Shown one piece after another: positions 57,699 to 64,000 of a DNA stretch of 64,000 nucleotides (its first letter is position 1; the number at the start of each line of letters is the position of its first letter). The notes beneath the pieces were generated by a model that saw only the letters and a program-made list of their open reading frames with translations, was not told the origin of the DNA and did not search any database. Made by a program: the position numbers and the translations under genes. The DNA comes from Motiliproteus sediminis (lineage in GTDB: Bacteria > Pseudomonadota > Gammaproteobacteria > Pseudomonadales > Balneatricaceae), in contig NZ_JAERQK010000004.1 of the NCBI RefSeq assembly GCF_017912535.1, forward strand, positions 62,001-126,000, in the 5' to 3' direction.

Positions 57699-58450
57699 TC
57701 CTCTCCTTGGCGCCAGGTTTCCTCACGATGGGCGGCGCCACTGCGGTTGCCCTCGATGTTCGACCCTATCGGCTGGTGGTCGAAGCTGCGTTCGCCTATC
57801 GGTTTGTAGAACCCCATCCCTTTCTGAATGATGCAGCCCACGGGGCAGGTTTCCAGTGCGATGGCGCAGTCATCAATGCTGGCATCGGTGGCCAGCAGGT
57901 TGTCACCGTTGACCCCCACTTTTTTATCAATGCCGCGGCCCACATAGCCGAACACCGACTTGCCATCGATATCACGTGAAGCGCGAATGCAGCGTCCGCA
58001 GCGGATACAGCGGTTGGTATCGAGGACGATGTCGGGGTGGCTGGCATCCACTGGTCTGGCCGGCTGCAGGTAGGGGTATTTGGTTGGCTGACTGATACCC
58101 AGGCGGTAGCCCATCGCTTGCAGCTCACAGCGCCCGCTGGCTTCGCAGATGGGACACAGATGGTTGCCTTCGTGGAACAGCATTCGGACCAGGTCGCGGC
58201 GATAGTTGGTCAGCTCCAGCGTGTCGTTCTCGACCTCGATGTCGGCCGCAGCCGGCTGGGTGCAGGCGGCTGCGGTGCGCCCGTTGACTTTGACCGTACA
58301 GACCCGGCAGCTGCCCTGCGGCTCCAACCCCTCGACGTCACAGAGGCGGGGGATGTATATGCCGGCGGCATCGGCCGCTTGCATGATAGATTGTCCCGGC
58401 TCGGCCAGAACTTCGACGCCGTCGATCTGAAAGCGGATCGGTGTGTTCAT
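57695..58450 (-). CDS. hoxU: NAD-reducing hydrogenase diaphorase Fe-S subunit HoxU
   Basis: 251 residues, homologous to the N-terminal part of NuoG. A ferredoxin-like [2Fe-2S] domain has Cys37, Cys48, Cys51 and Cys63; then a His/Cys [4Fe-4S] site in HLCPICEASGRCEL, and a [4Fe-4S] site in CIRCGRCIRAS plus TCPVGCI. It links the hydrogenase pair to the flavin site of HoxF. Overlaps hoxF by 4 bases. Confidence 0.95.
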   Translation of the reverse strand: MNTPIRFQIDGVEVLAEPGQSIMQAADAAGIYIPRLCDVEGLEPQGSCRVCTVKVNGRTAAACTQPAAADIEVENDTLELTNYRRDLVRMLFHEGNHLCPICEASGRCELQAMGYRLGISQPTKYPYLQPARPVDASHPDIVLDTNRCIRCGRCIRASRDIDGKSVFGYVGRGIDKKVGVNGDNLLATDASIDDCAIALETCPVGCIIQKGMGFYKPIGERSFDHQPIGSNIEGNRSGAAHREETWRQGEE

Positions 58451-60303
58451 GCCGGGGCCTCCTTGTCGCTATTGGTGCTGTCGCTGTAGCTCGGGTCGTA
58501 GATGAAGGAGCGTCGTTTGGCCAAGCGACGAGATTCCTCCAGTGCCCGTTGAATATCGAATCCTGCCTGCCAGCCATCGTCGCGCTCCTTTACCAGCGCC
58601 GAGTAGACGAGCGGAAAATTCTGCAAGCTCGACAGGATAGGGTTGGGTGAAGTCTGGCCCAAGCCGCAGCGGCTGGTTTTTGCGATGGTGTCGCCCAGTT
58701 CCTGCAGATACGCGAGGTCCTGCGGCGAGGCCAACCCCTGCCGTACCTTGCTGATCCGTTCATGCAGAAATACGTTGCCTACGCGGCAGGGGGTGCAGTA
58801 ACCGCAGCTCTCCTCGACGAAGAACGCCATGTAGTACTCGACGATCTCGAGGATGTTGCGGCGATCGTTGAACACCACCACCGCGCCTGCGGTGGAGAGG
58901 TCTTCAAAGCAGATCCGGCGTTCAAAGGCGGTCTGGCTGATCAGCTCTCCGCTGGGGCCTCCGACCAGAACGGCGGCAGGGTCTCGGGCGCCGGCGGCGA
59001 TGAGCAATTCGTCGACGGTGACGCCGAAGGGCAGCTCGTAGATACCGGGTCGGTCGCAGTCGCCGCAGATGCTGAATAGCTTGGTTCCCGCACTGGCGGC
59101 GGTACCGAAGCCCCGGAACCAGGCGGCACCCCGGGTCAGAATACGAGCGGCGCAGCAGAAAGTCTCAACGTTATCGACCACCGAGGGGTAGCCCAGATAG
59201 CCACGCTCAGCGGTAAAGGGTGGGCGGGTCTTGGGCTCGCCGCGCTGGCCTTCGCAGGAGCTGATCAAGGCGCTCTCTTCACCACACATGTAGGCGCCGG
59301 CACCCAGTTGCAGGCGGATATCAAAATCAAATCCCGGACGGCCGCCGATGCTGCACCCAAGGCGGTGTTGCTGTCGCCGTTGTGACAGCACCGATTCCAG
59401 ATGCTGCTTGAGGTAGCTGTATTCACCACGAAGATAGATAATGCCGTGCGCGGCCCCGACGGCGAGGGCTGCGATGGTCATCCCCTCGATCATCAGTTCG
59501 GCGTGTTCGGTGAGCAGCACGCGATCCTTGAAGGTCCCGGGTTCGCCTTCATCGGCGTTGCAGAAGATATAGCGCTGTTCGGCAATCGTGTTGGCGGCGG
59601 TGCGCCACTTGCGGCCGGTGGGGAATCCGGCCCCGCCGCGGCCGCGTAGCTGTGAATCCTCGATCCGTTGCAGAATGGCGTCGCTATTCAGCGTCAGTGC
59701 CACATCAAGGCCGGCGTCGGCAGGCGCGTCGTTGAGGAGTACTGCACCGCGATGGCGGATCTGATTGTGCACCTCGACAGCGATCTGCGGGTGTGCGTTG
59801 TTGCCCTCGCCGGCAGCCGTATTCAGTTTTGCCGGGTCGCCATGATGGCGGAGTTCAGCGATGATCTCCACCACCCGCTGGGGAGTCAGGCGGGTGACGG
59901 GGGTGTCGTTGATCAATGCGGCGGGGGCTTGGTCGCTGAGTCCGATACAGGGCGTCCAGTCGAGCGAAAAAGTCCCATCGGCGCTGGTTTCACCCATGCG
60001 GATGCCGAGTTGTTGCTCGAACGCACGGGCAATCGCGGGCATTCCCTGAAAGCGGTCGACAATATCGTCACACAGGCGGATGGCTATGTCGCCCTTGCGC
60101 GGGCTCGAAAAAAAACTGTAGAAGCTGGCAACCTCTTCGACCTCTATTCGGGCACAGTTCAGTTGCTGAGCAATCTGGGCGATTGAACGGTGATCGATGC
60201 AGCGCAGTTCGCGCTGTACGTCGAGCAGGATGTCCATCAGTCGCAGGCGATCGTTACCAACCCGCTGACAGGCCTGGTTCACAATCCGAGTCTGGTCATC
60301 CAT
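58447..60303 (-). CDS. hoxF: NAD-reducing hydrogenase diaphorase flavoprotein HoxF
   Basis: 618 residues, a NuoE-NuoF fusion. Residues about 1-160 are NuoE-like; from about 200 the NuoF part has RGRGGAGFPTGRKW (FMN), FCNADEGEPGTFKDRV (NADH) and the [4Fe-4S] ligands in ESCGYCTPCRVG and TSRCGLG. In the NuoE-like part only two of the four usual [2Fe-2S] ligands are present (Cys78 and Cys119; positions 83 and 123 are Asp and Ser). It binds NAD and FMN and is the electron exit of the hydrogenase. ATG at 60303 follows GGAGGGG; the open frame upstream is unsupported. Confidence 0.95.
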   Translation of the reverse strand: MDDQTRIVNQACQRVGNDRLRLMDILLDVQRELRCIDHRSIAQIAQQLNCARIEVEEVASFYSFFSSPRKGDIAIRLCDDIVDRFQGMPAIARAFEQQLGIRMGETSADGTFSLDWTPCIGLSDQAPAALINDTPVTRLTPQRVVEIIAELRHHGDPAKLNTAAGEGNNAHPQIAVEVHNQIRHRGAVLLNDAPADAGLDVALTLNSDAILQRIEDSQLRGRGGAGFPTGRKWRTAANTIAEQRYIFCNADEGEPGTFKDRVLLTEHAELMIEGMTIAALAVGAAHGIIYLRGEYSYLKQHLESVLSQRRQQHRLGCSIGGRPGFDFDIRLQLGAGAYMCGEESALISSCEGQRGEPKTRPPFTAERGYLGYPSVVDNVETFCCAARILTRGAAWFRGFGTAASAGTKLFSICGDCDRPGIYELPFGVTVDELLIAAGARDPAAVLVGGPSGELISQTAFERRICFEDLSTAGAVVVFNDRRNILEIVEYYMAFFVEESCGYCTPCRVGNVFLHERISKVRQGLASPQDLAYLQELGDTIAKTSRCGLGQTSPNPILSSLQNFPLVYSALVKERDDGWQAGFDIQRALEESRRLAKRRSFIYDPSYSDSTNSDKEAPA

Positions 60304-60366
60304 AACCCCTCCGTAGTGTTTCCTTGGCGACCGATGTCGCAACTGTGCTCGCCATCGACTCAAACC

Positions 60367-60386
60367 AATGACTCATTAATGTCATT
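60367..60386. promoter_or_regulatory. palindrome upstream of hoxF
   Basis: AATGAC (60367-60372) and GTCATT (60381-60386) are perfect 6-bp inverted repeats 8 bases apart in an AT-rich patch 64 bases before the hoxF start. The 258-base region between hoxF and the next gene (60304-60561) otherwise shows no clear promoter. Confidence 0.4.
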
Positions 60387-60561
60387 ATTAAGCGTAGGGT
60401 AATTTGGATTGATTGGCGCCGCGGCCGGAGAAGATTTTGCTCACAGGAAGTCTCTTCCCATGGCGGACCACCGGCTCCTGGCGCGGGTAGCGGCAGTTAG
60501 CGCTGGTGCTGCATCGGGAAGCTGGTTATGCTTCGCTAACCATCGCTTAGGAGGATTTCCC

Positions 60562-60807
60562 ATGGTGAAACGCTTTGCCGCTGAAACCATCGCCGAACTG
60601 GAATTTCTGGCACGCTACGATCTGGACTCGCTGCAAAGCGGGATCAAAGTGCATCATGATGCACCGGCTGACGTTATCGCCGCCTCCGAGCGTTTGTTTG
60701 ACAAGGGGATGGTCAGCCAGGCGGATGGTGGCTACCTTACCGACCGCGGCGTTGAGGCCGCCCAGGCGTTGGAGCGCGCTTTGGCATTGCTGGGTGTGCA
60801 GGACTAG
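60562..60807 (+). CDS. TIGR02647-type small DNA-binding-like protein
   Basis: 81 residues. The conserved string DLDSLQSGIKVHHDAP, then ERLFDKGMV and DGGYLTDRGVEAA, match the small TIGR02647 family found in Pseudomonas and related genera. It looks like a winged helix-turn-helix, and the role is unknown. TAGGAGG stands 10 bases before the ATG at 60562; an upstream open frame to 60409 has no conserved sequence. Confidence 0.85.
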   Translation: MVKRFAAETIAELEFLARYDLDSLQSGIKVHHDAPADVIAASERLFDKGMVSQADGGYLTDRGVEAAQALERALALLGVQD

Positions 60808-60840
60808 ACCGCCAATTATCAATCACATATAGAGGACGCT

Positions 60841-61761
60841 ATGGTACGGGACGACGATATCGGTGAGGTACCCAATCTGGGGCCCGCACGGGACGAACTG
60901 GATGAGCCGCGGGTAAAGCCGAAACCGGCCGCCAAACCCAAGCCGATACCCGAGGCCCCCAAGGCGCCGCGTCCGCCATCCGCCCCACGTGCCAGCGGTC
61001 ACGGCCACGGGTTTATCTATCTGATGTTGCTGCTGGTAATAGTGGCAGCCACGGGTTTCGGTTTCTGGAGTCAACAGCGGGCAACCCTGCTGCAGTCCCA
61101 GCTGCTTGGCATGCAGCAGCAACAACAGATAGCTGACGGCAAAATTGCCGCCCTTGAAGCCCTGATCAGCACCACCGATGAAAATGCATCGAAATCCGGT
61201 GCAGCGTTGCAGGCCCAGGTGAAGAAGATTCTGCAGCAGCAGGAGGGGCGGATTGCGCATGTAGATTCGGAAATAGCCAAGTTGTGGACCGTGGCACACC
61301 AGCGTAACCGCCCCAAGATTGAAGAGCTGGAAAAAAGCGTCGCGGGAATCGACAAGCAGCTCGCTTCCGTGGATAAGCGTGTTGGTGCAGTCGCGACTCA
61401 GGTCGAGCAAAGTGGCAAGGTGTTGGCGTCGACCGGCAAACAGCTTAATGAGCTGACCGTGGCGCAAGCCCAGCAGCAGGATGCCCGGCGCCAACAGAGC
61501 GAGCAACTGCGGCTGCGTGATCAGGCTAACCAGGAGCTGGATGAACTGCAGGATGCGCAGCTTAAGCAGCTCAGTGAGCAGCTGGCTGCGCTGAAAAAGA
61601 ATCCGCAGTTACCCGCCAAAGCGGCGGCACAACTGGAAGAGCAGGGACGTTCGATCGAATCGATCAATGCGTTCCGCAAGCAGATCAATCAAGAGGTTTT
61701 GCGCCTGCGTGAACGGATTAACGACGTGCAGCTGCAGATTCCCAATAAGCCTGCATCCTGA
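60841..61761 (+). CDS. single-pass membrane protein with long coiled coil
   Basis: 306 residues. A Pro/Lys/Ala-rich cytoplasmic part (1-55, PKPAAKPKPIPEAPKAP), one membrane helix (about 58-76, FIYLMLLLVIVAATGFGFW), then a periplasmic region that is helical and Gln/Lys/Glu-rich with heptad character up to residue 300. No enzymatic motif. It resembles widely distributed uncharacterised 'ATPase-like' or TolA/EnvC-like coiled-coil proteins in build only. The gene follows the TIGR02647-type gene by 33 bases. Confidence 0.8.
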   Translation: MVRDDDIGEVPNLGPARDELDEPRVKPKPAAKPKPIPEAPKAPRPPSAPRASGHGHGFIYLMLLLVIVAATGFGFWSQQRATLLQSQLLGMQQQQQIADGKIAALEALISTTDENASKSGAALQAQVKKILQQQEGRIAHVDSEIAKLWTVAHQRNRPKIEELEKSVAGIDKQLASVDKRVGAVATQVEQSGKVLASTGKQLNELTVAQAQQQDARRQQSEQLRLRDQANQELDELQDAQLKQLSEQLAALKKNPQLPAKAAAQLEEQGRSIESINAFRKQINQEVLRLRERINDVQLQIPNKPAS

Positions 61762-61833
61762 GGGGTTGAATGTTTTTTGTACAGGTGAAAAAATGACGGG
61801 CCTGCTCAAGCTTACGGTGCCCGCCCTACCGCG

Positions 61834-62424
61834 ATGACCATTCGTTCTTTTTTTGCGATTCCGCTGAAACCCGCGGTCACCCGCCGTTTGGCCGATCACG
61901 CTGATACCCTCAGTGTGCTGGATGACCACGGGGTGGTGAACTGGACCGATGCCGATAGTTACCACCTGACCCTGTGCTTTCTCGGTGAGATTACTCTGGA
62001 TCAGGTGGTGGCGCTGGAGCAGCGGGTGCTGGAGCAGTTGCGGGGCTGGCCGGTGTTTCAGCTGACCCTGGACCGGGCCGAGTACTTTCAGGTCAATGAT
62101 CGCCTCAGCCTGCTGGCGGCATTGACCGAAAGCCGGCCGGAGTTGCTGGCGTTGCAGCAGCGGATGGTGGAGCTGGTCAACGACGCTGGCATCGTGGTTA
62201 AAGATCGCGATTTCACCCCTCATGTTACCCTTGGCCGTTTGAGCCCGGAGGCGCCTTTTGCGGCACCGGATCTATGGCCGGCGCTGAATCAGCCCATGTG
62301 CGCCGACGCGGTGGTGCTGTACCAGAGTAAGCCGGGGGCCAAAGGATCGGTCTATACCCCCTTGTTTGATATTCGGCTGGAGCACGGGGTTGAATCGCCG
62401 TTGCTTACGGCCACGCAGAAGTAA
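61834..62424 (+). CDS. thpR: RNA 2',3'-cyclic phosphodiesterase ThpR
   Basis: 196 residues, 2H phosphoesterase. The two His-x-Thr motifs are YHLTLCFLG and PHVTLGRL. The opening RSFFAIPL is typical. Family enzymes open 2',3'-cyclic phosphates and were first known as 2'-5' RNA ligases; the true cellular substrate is unsure. Confidence 0.93.
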   Translation: MTIRSFFAIPLKPAVTRRLADHADTLSVLDDHGVVNWTDADSYHLTLCFLGEITLDQVVALEQRVLEQLRGWPVFQLTLDRAEYFQVNDRLSLLAALTESRPELLALQQRMVELVNDAGIVVKDRDFTPHVTLGRLSPEAPFAAPDLWPALNQPMCADAVVLYQSKPGAKGSVYTPLFDIRLEHGVESPLLTATQK

Positions 62425-62437
62425 TCCGAGACTCCCC

Positions 62438-63820
62438 ATGTTTACACCCGAACTGCTGTCCCCTGCGGGGACACTGAAGAATATGCGTTACGCTTTTGCT
62501 TACGGTGCCGATGCGGTCTACGCCGGGCAGCCGCGGTACAGCCTGCGTGTACGCAACAACGACTTCAAGCTGGAAAACCTGGCCACCGGTATCGCCGAAG
62601 CTCACGCGCAAAACCGCAAGTTCTATCTGGCCAGCAACATCATGCCCCACAATAGCAAACTCACCACCTATCTGGCGGATATGGAGCCGGTGATCGCCAT
62701 GGGACCGGATGCGCTGATCATGTCCGATCCGGGGTTGATCATGCTGGTGCGCGAGCGCTGGCCGGAAGTGCCAATTCATCTGTCGGTGCAGGCCAATGCG
62801 ATGAACTGGGCCACGGTAAAGTTCTGGTACAGTGTCGGGGTCGAGCGGGTGATCCTGTCGCGGGAGCTGTCACTGGATGAGATTGAAGAGATCCGCCAGC
62901 GCTGCCCTGAGATGGAGCTGGAGGTGTTTGTTCACGGCGCGCTCTGTATCGCCTATTCCGGACGTTGTCTGTTGTCCGGTTATATCAATCACCGCGATCC
63001 CAATCAGGGTACCTGCACCAATGCCTGCCGCTGGAAGTACGATGCTCATGAAGCCAAAGAGGATGCCTCCGGTGACCTGGTGCCTGCTGAGAGCTCGCTA
63101 TCTGCTGAGGGCTCTGCGCCGGTGCAGCCGTTCGATCCGGCTACCGATGAAAGCAGACCGCAACTGGGTGAGGGCAAACCCACCGACAAGATCTTTCTGT
63201 TGCAGGAGCAGACCCGCCCCGGCGAGTACATGCCGGCGTTCGAGGATGAGCACGGTACCTACATCATGAACTCCAAGGATCTGCGTGCCATTCAGCATGT
63301 GGAGCGGCTCACCAAGATGGGTGTGCATTCGCTCAAAATCGAAGGGCGCACCAAGTCCCACTATTACGTGGCCCGCACGGCTCAGGTTTACCGCAAGGCG
63401 ATCGACGATGCCGCCGCAGGTCGTCCCTTCGACAAGGGGCTGATGGATGTGCTGGAGAATCTGGCCAACCGCGGTTACACAGAGGGCTTCTACCGCCGTC
63501 ACGTGCATGACGAGTACCAGAACTACCAGACCGGCAATTCGGTCGGCGTGCACCAGCAGTTCGTGGGTGAGGTAATCGGCCTCAACGACGGCATGTTGGA
63601 GATCGACGTCAAGAACCGCTTTGAGAAGGGCGACACCCTGGAGCTGATGACCCCTCAGGGTAACCGCCGCTTCCGTCTTGACGAGATGATCAACCGTAAG
63701 GGACAGGTGGTGGATGCCGCGCCCGGCAACGGCCATGTGGTGCGGATTCCGCTGCCACTGGAGGCGGATATGAGCCATGCGCTGCTGATGCGTGACCTCG
63801 GCAACGCCCCCAAAGGTTGA
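62438..63820 (+). CDS. trhP: tRNA 5-hydroxyuridine modification protein TrhP (YegQ, U32 peptidase family)
   Basis: 460 residues (E. coli 453). MFTPELLSPAGTLKNMRYAF start, the U32 motif ELEVFVHGALCIAYSGRCLLS, and cysteines in GTCTNACRW that fit an Fe-S site. In E. coli TrhP is needed for prephenate-dependent 5-hydroxyuridine at U34. A Ser/Glu/Ala-rich insert (about residues 212-240) is longer than I expect. ATG at 62438 lies 13 bases after thpR; the upstream frame overlaps thpR. Confidence 0.93.
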   Translation: MFTPELLSPAGTLKNMRYAFAYGADAVYAGQPRYSLRVRNNDFKLENLATGIAEAHAQNRKFYLASNIMPHNSKLTTYLADMEPVIAMGPDALIMSDPGLIMLVRERWPEVPIHLSVQANAMNWATVKFWYSVGVERVILSRELSLDEIEEIRQRCPEMELEVFVHGALCIAYSGRCLLSGYINHRDPNQGTCTNACRWKYDAHEAKEDASGDLVPAESSLSAEGSAPVQPFDPATDESRPQLGEGKPTDKIFLLQEQTRPGEYMPAFEDEHGTYIMNSKDLRAIQHVERLTKMGVHSLKIEGRTKSHYYVARTAQVYRKAIDDAAAGRPFDKGLMDVLENLANRGYTEGFYRRHVHDEYQNYQTGNSVGVHQQFVGEVIGLNDGMLEIDVKNRFEKGDTLELMTPQGNRRFRLDEMINRKGQVVDAAPGNGHVVRIPLPLEADMSHALLMRDLGNAPKG

Positions 63821-63840
63821 TGGAAGGAATCTGCCGCGAT

Positions 63841-64000
63841 ATGGATGTCGCCCGTTACCGTTTTTCCCGCGCGTTGCGCCCCTTTTCATTGGTGGTGGCG
63901 CTGATCTCCTGTGGTCTGGGTATCGCACTGGCACTGGCTGATAGCGGGCCGTTGTGGGCGGCAGCGGTGACATTGCTGGCGGGGGTGCTGCTGCAATCCG
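63841..64000 (+). CDS. UbiA-type prenyltransferase, N-terminal fragment (cut by window edge)
   Basis: 53 codons are visible from ATG 63841 (GGAAGGA upstream) to the right edge, with no stop. The start RALRPFSLVVALISCGLGIA and the following hydrophobic segments resemble the first two membrane helices of MenA/UbiA-family prenyltransferases. The diagnostic Asp-rich motifs lie beyond the window, so substrate and symbol cannot be given. Confidence 0.55.
   Translation, partial: MDVARYRFSRALRPFSLVVALISCGLGIALALADSGPLWAAAVTLLAGVLLQS

Noticed and set aside
60339-60354. Possible sigma-54 (-24/-12) promoter for hoxF, TGGC and TTGC on the - strand
   Set aside because: The GG and GC dinucleotides are 11 bases apart; sigma-54 needs 10, and this spacing is strict.
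60518-60535. GGTTA/TAACC hairpin before the TIGR02647-type gene
   Set aside because: Five-base stem without T run; too weak to call a terminator or operator.

Overview
The window is chromosomal DNA from a GC-rich gammaproteobacterium. Two blocks of gene order match the arrangement known from Pseudomonas and its relatives. The first is gatCAB next to mreBCD-maf-rng-yhdP-nit-yjgA and then ptsO-rapZ-ptsN-hpf-rpoN-lptBAC-kdsCD. The second is mlaFEDCB-ibaG-murA-hisGDC-algW/degS. I cannot name the genus from sequence alone. Nearly the whole window is core housekeeping sequence; no prophage, insertion sequence, CRISPR array, rRNA or tRNA was recognised.

Layout. 1-7.2 kb: sixA and ppx (phosphohistidine and polyphosphate hydrolysis), a small lipoprotein, a metallophosphoesterase/glycosyltransferase pair, then a small accessory patch (GIY-YIG protein, Tyr/Gly-rich lipoprotein) and dbpA. 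7.2-19.2 kb: gatCAB (leftward) diverging from mreBCD-maf-rng-yhdP (rightward), i.e. tRNA amidation against cell-shape and envelope genes. 19.3-25.6 kb: two unrecognised or weakly recognised genes, an MBL-fold hydrolase, nit, yjgA/darP, mgtE and the nitrogen-PTS genes. 25.6-31.5 kb: rpoN, the Lpt lipopolysaccharide export genes, Kdo synthesis genes and a Ca/Na exchanger. 31.7-41.5 kb: Mla phospholipid transport, ibaG, murA, hisGDC, a DegS-type protease and a Nif3-like protein. 41.5-47 kb: yhcB, the cobalamin nucleotide-loop genes cobUTCS, an HxlR regulator diverging from a glutathione S-transferase, and a PduO-type adenosyltransferase. 47-53 kb: panE, yajQ, an AmpG-like transporter, a Fur-box-preceded small cysteine protein, an ATL protein, an 850-bp non-coding stretch filled with nested inverted repeats, an SDR and fxsA. 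53-64 kb: groESL, a leftward hoxFUYHW operon for a soluble NAD-reducing [NiFe] hydrogenase, a TIGR02647-type small protein, a coiled-coil membrane protein, thpR, trhP and the start of a prenyltransferase.

How the genes work together. Much of the window serves the envelope: MreBCD directs wall elongation, MurA starts peptidoglycan synthesis, KdsCD and LptABC make and export LPS, MlaBCDEF and YhdP handle phospholipids, and DegS is a periplasmic stress protease. Regulation is represented by RpoN with the PtsN/PtsO/RapZ branch. Metabolic additions are histidine synthesis, cobalamin salvage and hydrogen oxidation coupled to NAD. The regulatory signals I consider most secure are a sigma-32 promoter before groES, a Fur box over the -35 of the 49.93-kb gene, a 9-bp palindrome between hxlR and the GST gene, and four intrinsic terminators.

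No unambiguous new system was found. The best candidates for follow-up are the structured repeat at 50.5-51.2 kb, the Fur-box cysteine protein, the clean absence of tldD and pmbA from an otherwise conserved gene chain, and the short HisG without HisZ nearby.
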